A DNA stretch of 64,000 bases from Haliscomenobacter sp033763495 (GCF_033763495.1 NZ_JANRKL010000181.1:37714-101713); one strand, 5' to 3'; counted from the first letter of the stretch, positions 53,839 to 62,943 are shown. Notes: generated by a model not told the origin, from the letters alone. Numbers and translations: made by a program.

Positions 53839-54378
53839 ATGGCTTTTCGCAAAAAGAACATCCTGGAATTGGAACGCAGCAGCGTTGAAGAGTATAAAAT
53901 CCAGGAAAAAACACCCCTGATTTTAGTACTTGACAATGTCCGCTCTGCGCTCAACGTTGGTTCGGCCTTTCGAACTGCGGATGGCTTTGCCTTGCAAAAA
54001 ATCTACCTCTGCGGCATTACTGCCCAGCCACCCCACAAAGAAATCCTCAAAACCGCTATCGGCGCTACAGATTCAGTAGATTGGGAGTATGTGGAAGATC
54101 CAGCTGAGGCCGTGCAAAAGTTGAAAGCTGATGGTTTTGAGGTTTGGGCGGTAGAACAAGCCGAAAATAGCACTTCTCTGGAGCAGTTTAAGCCCCTTAA
54201 AACCAGCAAAATCGCGGTGGTATTTGGCAATGAGGTTACCGGAGTGGCCGATGAAGTGATGGATATCGTGGATGGCGCACTGGAAATCCCCCAATTTGGC
54301 ACCAAACATTCTTTAAACATCTCGGTATGTGTGGGGATTGTGGCTTGGGACCTATTTGTGAAATTGAAAAAATTATAG
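53839..54378 (+). CDS. SpoU-family RNA 2'-O-methyltransferase (TrmH-like)
   Basis: The 179-residue protein has the three SpoU motifs that build the knotted SAM site: LDNVRSALNVGSAFRTADGF (motif 1), IAVVFGNEVTGV (motif 2) and LEIPQFGTKHSLNISVCVGIVAWDL (motif 3). It is the short form without an N-terminal L30e-like domain, closest in plan to TrmH/TrmL enzymes that 2'-O-methylate tRNA. The exact nucleotide target cannot be told from sequence alone. Third gene of the probable pyrG transcript. Confidence 0.88.
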   Translation: MAFRKKNILELERSSVEEYKIQEKTPLILVLDNVRSALNVGSAFRTADGFALQKIYLCGITAQPPHKEILKTAIGATDSVDWEYVEDPAEAVQKLKADGFEVWAVEQAENSTSLEQFKPLKTSKIAVVFGNEVTGVADEVMDIVDGALEIPQFGTKHSLNISVCVGIVAWDLFVKLKKL

Positions 54379-54460
54379 TTGAAATGTTGAAGAGTAGTCT
54401 ACGTCTAAGCAGCTGCGGTAGCTCACTTCAAAACTCATAAATCATGTATTCTTCACTCTT
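54379..54460. repeat. Degenerate copy of the GCTWCCGCAG-core element
   Basis: On the minus strand 54422-54403 reads GCTACCGCAGCTGCTTAGAC, matching the cores of elements D and E at all but the two variable positions. The flanks keep remnants of the mirrored tandem arms (GTTGAAATGTTGAAGAGT from 54379; CTTCACTCTTAACTC on the other side) but no longer pair well. It lies between the SpoU gene and the convergent DUF721 gene. Confidence 0.7.
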
Positions 54461-54510
54461 AACTCAAAAAAGAATATTATCGATTGCTTGATAATCAAAT
54501 CGTATCCAGC

Positions 54511-54801
54511 CTATTTCACAAACACCTCCTCCAAATATTCCTCCCCCAAATCCTGATTGATCATCTTGCGGATTTTTTCCCGTCCATAAAATAGCTCTTG
54601 TCGTAGGGAAGGGGAATCGATCATCAGGTACATTTTTTTGCGAATGACCCGAATTTGGGTGGTATGCTGGGTAATGGATGGTCCCATCAAACGTGCCCAG
54701 GCAGCCTTGATCTGGGACTCGCTGATGCCTTGTTTGAGCCGGTACTGGTTGACCATCTCCAGGAGTACATCCTTCAGGGATTTTTCATCGTATTTCGCCA
54801 T
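54511..54801 (-). CDS. DUF721 (DciA-like) protein
   Basis: The 96-residue protein spans a DUF721 domain: MAKYDEKSLKDVLLEMVNQYRLKQGISESQIKAAWARLMGPSITQHTTQIRVIRKKMYLMIDSPSLRQELFYGREKIRKMIN. The W..L.G....HT and L....S...EL.......I...N pattern is characteristic. In other bacteria DciA loads the replicative helicase where DnaC/DnaI is missing; Bacteroidota members are short and not studied in detail, so this role is by family. It is divergent from the esterase gene (99-nt gap). Confidence 0.85.
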   Translation of the reverse strand: MAKYDEKSLKDVLLEMVNQYRLKQGISESQIKAAWARLMGPSITQHTTQIRVIRKKMYLMIDSPSLRQELFYGREKIRKMINQDLGEEYLEEVFVK

Positions 54802-54860
54802 GATACGAAGGTAGCCGTTTTTTGTATTTTGGTCAAGTCCTTTTAGCTTTGACTTTTGCT

Positions 54861-54868
54861 TATCTTTG
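54861..54868 (+). promoter_or_regulatory. Possible -7 box for the esterase gene
   Basis: TATCTTTG matches TAnnTTTG exactly, 32 nt before the start at 54901. No TTG box at the preferred distance (nearest 9 and 29 nt away). Confidence 0.35.
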
Positions 54869-54900
54869 TCCCATTCAACTACGCCAACCCGACTACTACA

Positions 54901-55767
54901 ATGAACATCCTTTTACTCATCATTTTAAGTACGATAAGTAGCCTCAGCATGCGTAACAAAAAGGCTTTTGCCCAAAGTTTGTCGATACCACACCACTTTC
55001 ACGAAAGTACTGCCGCCCCGAATGTAAAAATTTTGGCGACAGATTTTGAGATTCCTCAACTCAAGCGCAAACGCCGCATTTGGGTTTATTTGCCTCTGGA
55101 TTACGATAAAAATCAAAAACGCTATCCCGTTTTGTACATGCAGGATGGGCAAAATTTATTTGATGCCAAGACCAGTTTTGCCGGAGAATGGCGCGTCGAC
55201 GAAACCCTCAATCACCTGGATAGCACCCTCAAACGCAGTTGTATCGTCATTGGCATCGACAATGGCGCCGAAAAACGCATGACCGAATACGCTCCATGGG
55301 ATCATCCCCGCTTTGGAAAAGGCGAAGGAGTGGCATATACCAAATTTATGGTTGAAACCCTCAAGCCCTACGTTGATCAACACTTCCGTACCCTCAAAGG
55401 GCCTGAATCTACTGCGGTAATTGGGTCTTCAATGGGTGGCCTCATTGCTTTTTATGCCGCATTGGAGTATCCCCAGGTATTTGGACGTGCCGGGGTCTTT
55501 TCTGCTTCTTTTTGGCATTCCGAAGCAGCCTTTGAGCTAGCTAAAAAGAAAGGGCCAATGGCTAAAAAACTCAAAATTTACCTATTCACCGGAGCCATGG
55601 AAGGCCAGGTTGAAATGGTTGAGCCCATGCAACGGATGGCCAAGGTGCTCAAAGAAGCTGGCTTCAACAAACGCCGCTTGTACACAGCCATCCCCAAAGA
55701 AGGCAAACACAATGAAGCATTCTGGGCCAGTGAATTTGCCGGGGCTTTCACCTGGTTGATGCGTTAA
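54901..55767 (+). CDS. Exported esterase-D-like alpha/beta hydrolase
   Basis: The 288-residue product starts at MNILLLIILSTISSLSM with a signal-like hydrophobic stretch. The PF00756-type hydrolase core shows RRIWVYLPLDYDKNQKRYPVLYMQDGQNLFD, the nucleophile elbow VIGSSMGGLIAFYAALEYP, the turn FGRAGVFSASFW and a catalytic His in PKEGKHNEAFWASEF. Relatives include IroE/Fes-like siderophore esterases and feruloyl or acyl-sugar esterases; the substrate cannot be chosen from sequence. It stands alone between the divergent DUF721 gene and the convergent response regulator, with only 5 nt to the latter. Confidence 0.83.
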   Translation: MNILLLIILSTISSLSMRNKKAFAQSLSIPHHFHESTAAPNVKILATDFEIPQLKRKRRIWVYLPLDYDKNQKRYPVLYMQDGQNLFDAKTSFAGEWRVDETLNHLDSTLKRSCIVIGIDNGAEKRMTEYAPWDHPRFGKGEGVAYTKFMVETLKPYVDQHFRTLKGPESTAVIGSSMGGLIAFYAALEYPQVFGRAGVFSASFWHSEAAFELAKKKGPMAKKLKIYLFTGAMEGQVEMVEPMQRMAKVLKEAGFNKRRLYTAIPKEGKHNEAFWASEFAGAFTWLMR

Positions 55768-55772
55768 TTTTT

Positions 55773-56396
55773 TTAAAGGGCAATCAGGCCATGCTCAATG
55801 CCCAATTTGACCAGCGCTGCGGTGTTTCGTACTGTAAATTTCGCCAATAGGTTTTTCCGATGGCTGTCTACCGTCAAAGGACTGATGTACAATTGATCTG
55901 CAATTTCTTTATTGGTCAAACCCTCCGAAATCAGGACCAAAATCTCCTTTTCCCGGCTAGTCAAAACAGGTACCTGAGCCGATGATCTTTGGGTAGTTAT
56001 TGCAGTTGAAGCCTCCATGCTGAAGTACATCCGCCCCCTCGCTACCTGTCGAATGGCTTCGATGAGTTCCTCTTTGTCTACATTTTTAAGCACATATCCC
56101 GAAGCACCTTTCTCCATCAGACGGGTGATGTAACTGCGTTCCTTGAAGGTACTGATGCCTAAAACTTTGATGGCTGGGAATTCTTTTTTGATCCGTTCAC
56201 ACAATTCGATGCCATTCAAATCGGGTAAATTGATGTCCAATAAAACCACATCGGGCATATCCTGGCGGAATGCCTCCAGTGCTTCCAAGGCATAATGGGC
56301 GCTTCCCACCACGGGATAATGTTCCTCGCCTTGTAACAAACCTTTGATGCCTTCTACCACCATGGGGTGGTCGTCGATGATAAAAACCTTGGTCAT
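55773..56396 (-). CDS. NarL/LuxR-type response regulator
   Basis: The 207-residue product has a receiver with VFIIDDHPMVVEGIKGLL, phospho-acceptor Asp in VVLLDINLPDLNGIEL and switch Lys in ASGYVLKNVDKEELIEAI. The DNA-binding domain is LTSREKEILVLISEGLTNKEIADQLYISPLTVDSHRKNLLAKF. It is encoded 31 nt after the TPR-type kinase gene and is its natural partner. No target is apparent. Confidence 0.95.
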   Translation of the reverse strand: MTKVFIIDDHPMVVEGIKGLLQGEEHYPVVGSAHYALEALEAFRQDMPDVVLLDINLPDLNGIELCERIKKEFPAIKVLGISTFKERSYITRLMEKGASGYVLKNVDKEELIEAIRQVARGRMYFSMEASTAITTQRSSAQVPVLTSREKEILVLISEGLTNKEIADQLYISPLTVDSHRKNLLAKFTVRNTAALVKLGIEHGLIAL

Positions 56397-56427
56397 TGAA
56401 TCTGCATTTAATGGTTTACAAATCCTG

Positions 56428-58401
56428 TCAATTCAACACAAAATCAATATTGATAGAAGTGCCCTGACCTGGTTTGGAGCGAATATCCAATTGCCCATTC
56501 AGGTAATCAACCCGGGAACGAATATTGGCCCATCCAATGCCCTGTGCTTTTTCCAAAGTATCCTCGGGGATACCTACCCCATTGTCCTCTACCGTAAGAC
56601 TAAAGCGTTGCCCATCACGCAGCAATTGCAACAAAACCATACTGGCTTTTGCGTGTTTGACTACATTGTTCAATAACTCCTGCACTATCCGGAATACAAT
56701 CACCTCCTGCCCCTCGGGTATCCGTTGCTCGATACCAAAAGTCTGGTATTGGATTTGCATTGGGGTGCTATTGCCCAGGTGGTCGCAAAAATCCTGAAGG
56801 GCGTCTTTCAATCCGAATTTGAGCAGGGCTTCTGGCATCAGGTTGCGGGCCAGGCGCCGCATTTCATTAATGGATTGATCCATGGAATCAATAGTGCGGC
56901 CAATGGATTGCGCTCCTTGTTCGGGCATTTCAGGGTTGGCCTTAATCACCATAAGGGATTGTTTGATGCCCGACAACATTCCCCCCAGTCCATCGTGCAA
57001 ATCCCGAGACAATCGGCGGCGTTCTTCTTCCTGGCCCTTCAGCATGGCATCCGCAGCCAGCAACTGTTTTTCCTGCTCCAATTCTCTGAATTTTTGTTCT
57101 TGCAACTGGAGGACTTGCTCTGCCAGTTTTTTGCGGTTGCGCTGATTGCGCCAGGCCAGCCAACCCACAATGCCAACCAAAATGGCCAGGACAAATGCAC
57201 CCAGTGCCAGTCGGCGCTGATTCTGCTGCATTTGGGTCAATTGAACAATCCGCAATTCTTTTTCTTTGGTAGCGTATTTGGTTTCCAGTTCCTGGAGTAC
57301 ATGGATGAGTTTTTCGTTTTGGACCGAATCACGACCCGATTGGTACATTGAAAAATATTGTCGGTATGCATCTATCTGACCCCGGGCCAGGGCCAGGTAG
57401 GACAGGGTTTGGTACAAAGCAAAGGTGTAGGCTCCAGCCTTTTGTTCGATGCCGAGCTTCAGTGCAGATTTGACAAAATTTTCAGCTTCATTCCAATTGC
57501 CCTGGTTTAAAGCGACCAAGCCCAGGCCGTGTAAGGAATACATTTGATTGATACCATCCCGGGTTTGCAGCGATAAATTCAAACTCTCCTGATAATACCG
57601 TTTGGATAATTCGATTCGCCCCTGTTTCATTTTGATTTCGGCCAGATTGGATAAAGCTCCGGCCAATACCACATTTTCTCCCAAATCCCGACACATGGGG
57701 ATAAGTTTTTCATAACACCATGTTGCGGAATCCTGAAGTTGCAGCCCTAGATAAGCTTCTGCGTGGTGCTGTAAAGACTGAACTACAACCGAGGAAAGGC
57801 CTCCTTCCTCTCCTTTTTTCAGGGTTTCCCGCAAAATTTTCAGGGCTTCTCTGTACAAGGAGATGCCATTGTAAACCATGGCCAGGTTGTTTTGAATGGC
57901 CAGAGGATAATGAGGGGGCAATACTTCAGGATGGTGATGCACCAAATAAAGGGCTTGCTCATACGCCTCGATGACCTTAAAATTACTACCTCTGTACAAG
58001 CAGATATTGGCAGTGTTCACCAGCGCGGCAACTTGTAACTTTATAGCCCCTTCCTTTTTCGCCCAAATCAAACCCTTTTGGGTGTGTTCGTAAGCTTCAT
58101 CATATTTGGCCTGATTGATCAGGGCATACCCCAGGTTGATTTCAGCGCGGGCGATACCGGAACCAAATTGCAAACGATTCGCTTTGCTGAGGGCTTTGCG
58201 GATGAAGTGCTCCGCCGAATCGGCACGGTATTCCAGGTACAGTTTTCCAACATCCATGAGGGCCAACATGCCTGTGGTATCCTGCCTATGTTGGAGGGAA
58301 ATGTGCAGGAGGCTATCGCGTTGCCGCCAGAGCTGTGCCCCCAGAGGCTGGGCTATTCCCAAGGAAAATGCAGTAAAAACAAGGATCAATCGCAGGTTCA
58401 T
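56428..58401 (-). CDS. TPR-containing sensor histidine kinase (HisKA_3)
   Basis: The 657-residue product has a signal peptide (MNLRLILVFTAFSLGIAQPLGAQ) and a periplasmic array of about seven TPR-like repeats (residues 50-370; e.g. NLGYALINQAKYDEAYEHTQKGL, SNLAEIKMKQGRIELSKRYYQESL). One membrane helix (ALGAFVLAILVGIVGWLAW) and a short coiled coil follow. Then come the HisKA_3 helix with phospho-His in RRRLSRDLHDGLGGMLSGIK and a HATPase (VQELLNNVVKHAKASM, VEDNGVGIP, GIGWANIRSRVDYLNG). This is the Bacteroidota layout of TPR kinases paired with NarL regulators. The stimulus is unknown. Confidence 0.95.
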   Translation of the reverse strand: MNLRLILVFTAFSLGIAQPLGAQLWRQRDSLLHISLQHRQDTTGMLALMDVGKLYLEYRADSAEHFIRKALSKANRLQFGSGIARAEINLGYALINQAKYDEAYEHTQKGLIWAKKEGAIKLQVAALVNTANICLYRGSNFKVIEAYEQALYLVHHHPEVLPPHYPLAIQNNLAMVYNGISLYREALKILRETLKKGEEGGLSSVVVQSLQHHAEAYLGLQLQDSATWCYEKLIPMCRDLGENVVLAGALSNLAEIKMKQGRIELSKRYYQESLNLSLQTRDGINQMYSLHGLGLVALNQGNWNEAENFVKSALKLGIEQKAGAYTFALYQTLSYLALARGQIDAYRQYFSMYQSGRDSVQNEKLIHVLQELETKYATKEKELRIVQLTQMQQNQRRLALGAFVLAILVGIVGWLAWRNQRNRKKLAEQVLQLQEQKFRELEQEKQLLAADAMLKGQEEERRRLSRDLHDGLGGMLSGIKQSLMVIKANPEMPEQGAQSIGRTIDSMDQSINEMRRLARNLMPEALLKFGLKDALQDFCDHLGNSTPMQIQYQTFGIEQRIPEGQEVIVFRIVQELLNNVVKHAKASMVLLQLLRDGQRFSLTVEDNGVGIPEDTLEKAQGIGWANIRSRVDYLNGQLDIRSKPGQGTSINIDFVLN

Positions 58402-58419
58402 TCGGTGTTGCTTGGAATG

Positions 58420-58448
58420 AAAAAAGGGACGACTTTGTGAGCCGTCCC
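58420..58448 (-). terminator. Intrinsic terminator after rtcB
   Basis: In the minus direction GGGACGGCT pairs with AGTCGTCCC (58448-58426, one mismatch) around a 5-nt loop and is followed by six T. It separates the rtcB transcript from the kinase gene. Confidence 0.8.
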
Positions 58449-58477
58449 CTTATTTACGAAGGAATCCTATTTTTGGA

Positions 58478-59881
58478 TCATTCGCCTTCCATGCGAACAA
58501 TCTTTGGATGAAAAGTTCCTATCGTTTCCACCAGTGATTCCTGGGCTGCCATCACCTGGTGGATGTTTTTGTACGCAAAAGGTGCTTCATCCAGTCCTCC
58601 TCCCAGCAGTTCCACACCGTGGGTACGCAGGTGTTTATCCAGTTCGGATTTGGTTACAGCTTCCAAGGCCTGCCGGCGCGACATCTGGCGGCCAGCACCG
58701 TGAGAAGCGGAGTTGAGGGAGTCTTCAAATCCTTTCCCACGGACGATAAAAGCAGGCGCTGTCATCGAACCCGGGATCACACCCAACACACCTTTTCCCG
58801 CCGGAGTAGCCCCTTTGCGGTGTACAATGTATTCCTTGCCATCGGCCAGGGTTTCTTTCCAGGCAAAATTGTGGTGGTTTTCCACAATAGCCAGGGCTTT
58901 TTCGCCCAAAGACTTTGCCATACGGTGATGGATCTGGTGGTGACAAGCTGAGGCATAATCCCCCGCCAGGTTCATTGCAACCCAATATTCTTGACCAGCT
59001 TCGGTATCAAGCCCCAACCAGGCCAGGTGTTGGGCTTGTTTGGGCAAGTTGCAGGTTTCCATCGCCAGTTTGGTATAATACTGCGCCAAAGTAGCCCCTA
59101 ACCCACGGGAACCGGAATGCGACATCAAACCCAGGTACTTGCCCAAGGGCAGATTAAACTCATTGTGCTCATCCATGATTTCCACAATGCCAAACTCTAC
59201 AAAGTGGTTACCCGAACCCGAAGAACCAATTTGTTCCCAGGCCTTGCTTTTTAAGGAACGCAACTTGGGCACCTCCTTGAATTCTGGTCGTTCAAAAATG
59301 GCATCGTCCATCGGCTTTTCAAAAGTGCCGAATCCAAAGCGGGTATTTTCCAACAACAGTTTTTTAAACATGCTGCGTTTGGCCTCCAATGCTTGTGGCT
59401 CCACTGGATAAATCGTCATACACATGCGACAACCAATGTCCATGCCCACTCCATAGGGAATCACTGCATTTTCGGTAGCCAACACCCCGCCAATTGGCAG
59501 GCCATAGCCCTGGTGTGCGTCGGGCATGAGGGCCCCGGCATGGGTAACCGGCAGGCGCATGGCGGTTTCCATTTGTTGGATGGCTCCTGCTTCAATTTTT
59601 TCCGCCCCAAAAACCGGGTAAGTTTTGGCTTTGGGCATAAGATCAATCAATACCGGGCCTTGTTTTTCCGGTTGAACCAGTGCTTCCACAATGCGACCCA
59701 ATACTGCATCTTCGGCATAATCACTAGGGTTTGCCAGGATGGATCGCAGCAGTTCGTCTACTTGTTCCTGGGTATGTCGTTTGTAATGTTTGGGGATCAG
59801 GTTGATGCAAAGACCGATCACGGGACCTTCCGGGTAGCCCATTTTCATTAAATCTTTGCCTCGAATGTGAATTTTTGCCAT
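58478..59881 (-). CDS. rtcB: RNA-splicing ligase RtcB
   Basis: RtcB joins 2',3'-cyclic phosphate or 3'-phosphate RNA ends to 5'-OH ends with GTP and Mn(II). The 467-residue protein holds the metal and guanylation residues: PDAHQGYGLPIGG, VIPYGVGMDIGCRMC (Asp and Cys ligands), SSGSGNHFVEFG, LMSHSGSRGLG, CHHQIHHRM, HNFAWKE, and the guanylate-accepting His in SASHGAGRQMSRRQA, with DEAPFAYKNIHQVM near the end. The length fits the Bacteroidota form. No archease or RtcR is nearby. It is the last gene of a likely RNase D / ABC ATPase / rtcB run, with a terminator downstream. Confidence 0.95.
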   Translation of the reverse strand: MAKIHIRGKDLMKMGYPEGPVIGLCINLIPKHYKRHTQEQVDELLRSILANPSDYAEDAVLGRIVEALVQPEKQGPVLIDLMPKAKTYPVFGAEKIEAGAIQQMETAMRLPVTHAGALMPDAHQGYGLPIGGVLATENAVIPYGVGMDIGCRMCMTIYPVEPQALEAKRSMFKKLLLENTRFGFGTFEKPMDDAIFERPEFKEVPKLRSLKSKAWEQIGSSGSGNHFVEFGIVEIMDEHNEFNLPLGKYLGLMSHSGSRGLGATLAQYYTKLAMETCNLPKQAQHLAWLGLDTEAGQEYWVAMNLAGDYASACHHQIHHRMAKSLGEKALAIVENHHNFAWKETLADGKEYIVHRKGATPAGKGVLGVIPGSMTAPAFIVRGKGFEDSLNSASHGAGRQMSRRQALEAVTKSELDKHLRTHGVELLGGGLDEAPFAYKNIHQVMAAQESLVETIGTFHPKIVRMEGE

Positions 59882-59960
59882 AATATGGGATTAAGAAAAA
59901 AGGCTTCGAACATAAGTTGATAGCAGGGAAAATGGCTTTTCACCCAAAAAAGTTCCAAAG

Positions 59961-61628
59961 TTAGCGGGAAGCTTCCAACAAAGCCTGGGTATAGGGATGT
60001 GCAGGCGTTTCAAAAACCTGTTCTGCCGGGCCATTTTCTACAATAACGCCATCTTTCATCACCATAATATCTTCGCACATGAAGCGGACTACGGCCAGGT
60101 CGTGGGAAATAAAAAGGTAGGTCAAGCCCTGTTGTGCCTGTAAATCTTTGAGCAAATTGAGCACGGTGGCCTGTACGGAGACATCCAGAGAGGAAACCGC
60201 CTCATCGCACACCAAAAAACGGGGTTGTACAGCCAGCGCCCGAGCAATGCACAAACGCTGGCGCTGACCACCGGAAAATTCATGGGGATAACGGGTAAAG
60301 TGGTCGGCCTGCAATCCCACTTGCTCCAAAAGGGCAATGCTACGCGCTACCCGATCCTGGTCACTGCTGCCGATGCCGTGGACCTTCATCGGTTCAGTAA
60401 TCGCCAAACCTACTGGCAAGCGAGGGTTTAATGAAGAATAAGGATCCTGAAAAACGATCTGTAATTCCCGACGCAATTGGCGCATAGCCTCAGCGTCTAA
60501 TTTTTCAATATTTTGACCATTGTAATGGATGACACCCACGCTTGGTTCAATCAAACGCAGAATGCTCCTTCCCAGGGTGGTTTTCCCACTACCTGACTCT
60601 CCCACCAAACCCAACGTTTGCCCTGCTTTGATGTCAAAGCTGGCATCTTGTACGGCTTTTACCCAGTTACGGGTTTTGCCAAACCAGGATTTTTGCACTG
60701 GAAACCAGGTCGATAAATTTTTCACCTCCAACAAATTTGTGCGGAGAGTAGGCGGTATTGGTGGAGCAACTTCTTTTATCTCAGGTTTTTGCTCATTTTC
60801 GACAAAATCATCAATAGTGGCCAGTCGAGCCACTTTATGGTCCAAAGGAGGGCGGCAACTCAGCAATGCTTTGGTGTATGGAGCCTGGGCCTGACCAAAA
60901 ATCTGTTCGCGGCTTCCTTTTTCCACCAGTTTACCCTGCTGCATGACCAGCACCTGATCGGCCAGGTCAGCAACCAACCTCAAATCATGCGATATGAATA
61001 AAATAGCCGTGTGAAATTCCTCCTGCAATTCGCGCATGAGCAGGATAATTTCCTTTTGTACGGTGGCATCCAGAGCAGTGGTGGGTTCATCGGCCAATAA
61101 CAAACTTGGATTGCAACACATGGCCATAGCAATCATGACCCTTTGTTTTTGCCCTCCGGAAATTTGATGCGGATACGCACGGTAAATGCGTTCAGGATCC
61201 TGAATTTTCACTTTGCCCAACCATTCCAAACTTCGTTGCCGCGCTTGTTGGGCATTGAGCCCCAAATGCAAACGTAGGACTTCATCAATTTGTTGGCCAC
61301 ATCGTTGTAGCGGATTGAGCGAAGTCATCGGTTCCTGAAAAATCATACCTATGGCCTTACCTCGGATGTGCTGCCAATCTTTAATCTGGCAATTTTGCAA
61401 TTGAAAGTGCTGTCCAGCAGCGGGCTGAAAGGACATTTGTTGAACACTGAGCTGTGCTTCGGTAGGCAAAAGACCTAATAATGCCAGAGCCGTCATTGAT
61501 TTTCCAGATCCCGATTCCCCAACAATGGCCAGCGTCTTTCCTTTTGGCATTACAAAAGACAGGTCATCCACCACGGTATTGGCACCAAAGCGAATGGTCA
61601 GGTTTTGCACTTCCAATAAATTCTCCAT
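59961..61628 (-). CDS. Fused two-domain oligopeptide-type ABC ATPase (DppD-DppF-like)
   Basis: The 555-residue protein carries two complete ABC domains. The first has Walker A GESGSGKSMTALALL (about 36-50), signature ISGGQKQRVMIAMAMC and Walker B LLLADEPTTALDATVQ. The second has GLVGESGSGKTTLGRSI (about 345-361), signature FSGGQRQRLCIARALA and VCDEAVSSLDVSVQ. Each is followed by the short C-terminal oligo_HPY-like tail of peptide importers (APYTKALLSCRPP, HPYTQALLEASR). It energises an inner-membrane dipeptide or oligopeptide system whose permease and binding-protein genes are not here. It starts 11 nt after the RNase D stop. Confidence 0.93.
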   Translation of the reverse strand: MENLLEVQNLTIRFGANTVVDDLSFVMPKGKTLAIVGESGSGKSMTALALLGLLPTEAQLSVQQMSFQPAAGQHFQLQNCQIKDWQHIRGKAIGMIFQEPMTSLNPLQRCGQQIDEVLRLHLGLNAQQARQRSLEWLGKVKIQDPERIYRAYPHQISGGQKQRVMIAMAMCCNPSLLLADEPTTALDATVQKEIILLMRELQEEFHTAILFISHDLRLVADLADQVLVMQQGKLVEKGSREQIFGQAQAPYTKALLSCRPPLDHKVARLATIDDFVENEQKPEIKEVAPPIPPTLRTNLLEVKNLSTWFPVQKSWFGKTRNWVKAVQDASFDIKAGQTLGLVGESGSGKTTLGRSILRLIEPSVGVIHYNGQNIEKLDAEAMRQLRRELQIVFQDPYSSLNPRLPVGLAITEPMKVHGIGSSDQDRVARSIALLEQVGLQADHFTRYPHEFSGGQRQRLCIARALAVQPRFLVCDEAVSSLDVSVQATVLNLLKDLQAQQGLTYLFISHDLAVVRFMCEDIMVMKDGVIVENGPAEQVFETPAHPYTQALLEASR

Positions 61629-61639
61629 ACTGCGTGCCC

Positions 61640-62812
61640 TTAGTTGTCCGAAAGGCGCAGTTCGATCACATCTGGCTTGATCTCAATGCGCAAATTATCC
61701 GGCTGGCTCAACCAACGAATAAAGGTATCTCCAAACAGTTCCTTGCGCCAGCCCTGGGTAAATACCTCTTCCGCAAACCCCGGATCGTTTTTGATTTTTT
61801 TAAACCAATTGCGTGGCAAAGCCAGCGCATGTGAAATGCCTTTTTGCATACACTGGTGGCGAATGATGAGGTACAAAAACTCGGTCAGGATTTCTTCATT
61901 GGGGTTTTCTTCGTCTTCCGTGGGGACCTGGCGCAGCAAAAACTTCTCATCCTCGCTGATTTCCCGGAGGTATAATTCATTCATAACCGGCCATAAATCA
62001 CCAGCAAATTTATCGGGAATGCGCCGATTTTCACGCAAACCAGCTCGCCCCGAACGCATGCTACGCACGATTTGGCTCATAAACTTGCTAGGCAACACCA
62101 TTTCTTTGGAGTAGTTTTTTTCCTCCGCCGTTTTGCGCCGCCATTCAAACAAACGCAACAGGAACAAGCGCTCCCTTTTGTTCAAGGATTTCATCAAATC
62201 GCTGTTCAGCGCTTCGTGATGGGGATCACGAGCATAATAGGCTTCCCGCTCTAGCCCCCTGAACTCCTCTTCTGCCCAATGCAGGCGTTGGTGCCGTTTA
62301 AGCTCTGCTTCCTGTTTTTTCCACAAATCATACAGCGGTTCAATATCCTGAATGGCGTATTTGAGTTGATTTTGGTTAAATGGGCGAGCTTCCCAATCGG
62401 CTACTGTAAAACTTTTATTGAGGTTGATTTTTAATTCGGTCTCAACCAGTTTTTTGAACGCCAAAGGATAACGGTACCCTAAAAAACCAGCCGCAATTTG
62501 GGTATCAAAGGTATTTTTAGGAATAGTGCCATGGGTGGCATAGAGCAACCGGTAGTCGTTTTCACCAGCATGGGTGATTTTTACAATATTGGGGTCCTCA
62601 ATCATTTTTAGAAATGGCCCCAGGCTTTTAAGCGGAAAAGGGTCAATTAAAAACAAACCGTGCTCCGTTGCTACCTGGATGAGGCACAGGCGAGTTGTAA
62701 ATCTTTTTTCCCCAACGAATTCTGAGTCAAAGCACATCCACTCGATGTTCGTGTTGATCTGAGCAAAGTGTTCTAGTCCTTCCTTTGTAGTGATTAATTC
62801 AAATGCTTGCAT
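61640..62812 (-). CDS. rnd: Ribonuclease D-like 3'-5' exonuclease with HRDC domain
   Basis: RNase D trims 3' ends of tRNA precursors and other structured RNAs. The 390-residue product (from MQAFELITT) has the DEDD exonuclease motifs: Exo I WMCFDSEFVGEKRF, Exo II ITHAGENDYRLLY and Exo III YAIQDIEPLYDLW (Tyr-x3-Asp, the DEDDy type). The HRDC domain is LNKRERLFLLRLFEWRRKTAEEKNYSKEMVLPSKFMSQIVRSM. The C-terminal part after HRDC is long. First gene of the run leading to the ABC ATPase and the RNA ligase RtcB; the RNA-processing link with rtcB is suggestive only. Confidence 0.88.
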   Translation of the reverse strand: MQAFELITTKEGLEHFAQINTNIEWMCFDSEFVGEKRFTTRLCLIQVATEHGLFLIDPFPLKSLGPFLKMIEDPNIVKITHAGENDYRLLYATHGTIPKNTFDTQIAAGFLGYRYPLAFKKLVETELKINLNKSFTVADWEARPFNQNQLKYAIQDIEPLYDLWKKQEAELKRHQRLHWAEEEFRGLEREAYYARDPHHEALNSDLMKSLNKRERLFLLRLFEWRRKTAEEKNYSKEMVLPSKFMSQIVRSMRSGRAGLRENRRIPDKFAGDLWPVMNELYLREISEDEKFLLRQVPTEDEENPNEEILTEFLYLIIRHQCMQKGISHALALPRNWFKKIKNDPGFAEEVFTQGWRKELFGDTFIRWLSQPDNLRIEIKPDVIELRLSDN

Positions 62813-62840
62813 TGCCTTTCTTTTAGGGGTCCGTCTTGCG

Positions 62841-62848
62841 CAAATATA
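62841..62848 (-). promoter_or_regulatory. Possible -7 box for the RNase D gene
   Basis: TATATTTG on the minus strand matches TAnnTTTG, 29 nt before the start at 62812. A TTTG lies 24 nt upstream, a little farther than usual. Confidence 0.4.
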
Positions 62849-62943
62849 TCGAGTCGGAATGGAATATTTTCCCAAAAAGTTGTAACCTAGCAAAAGTAAA
62901 AGCTCGTCTTAGGAAAGTAGAAAAATTTACTTCCCGATTTGGG

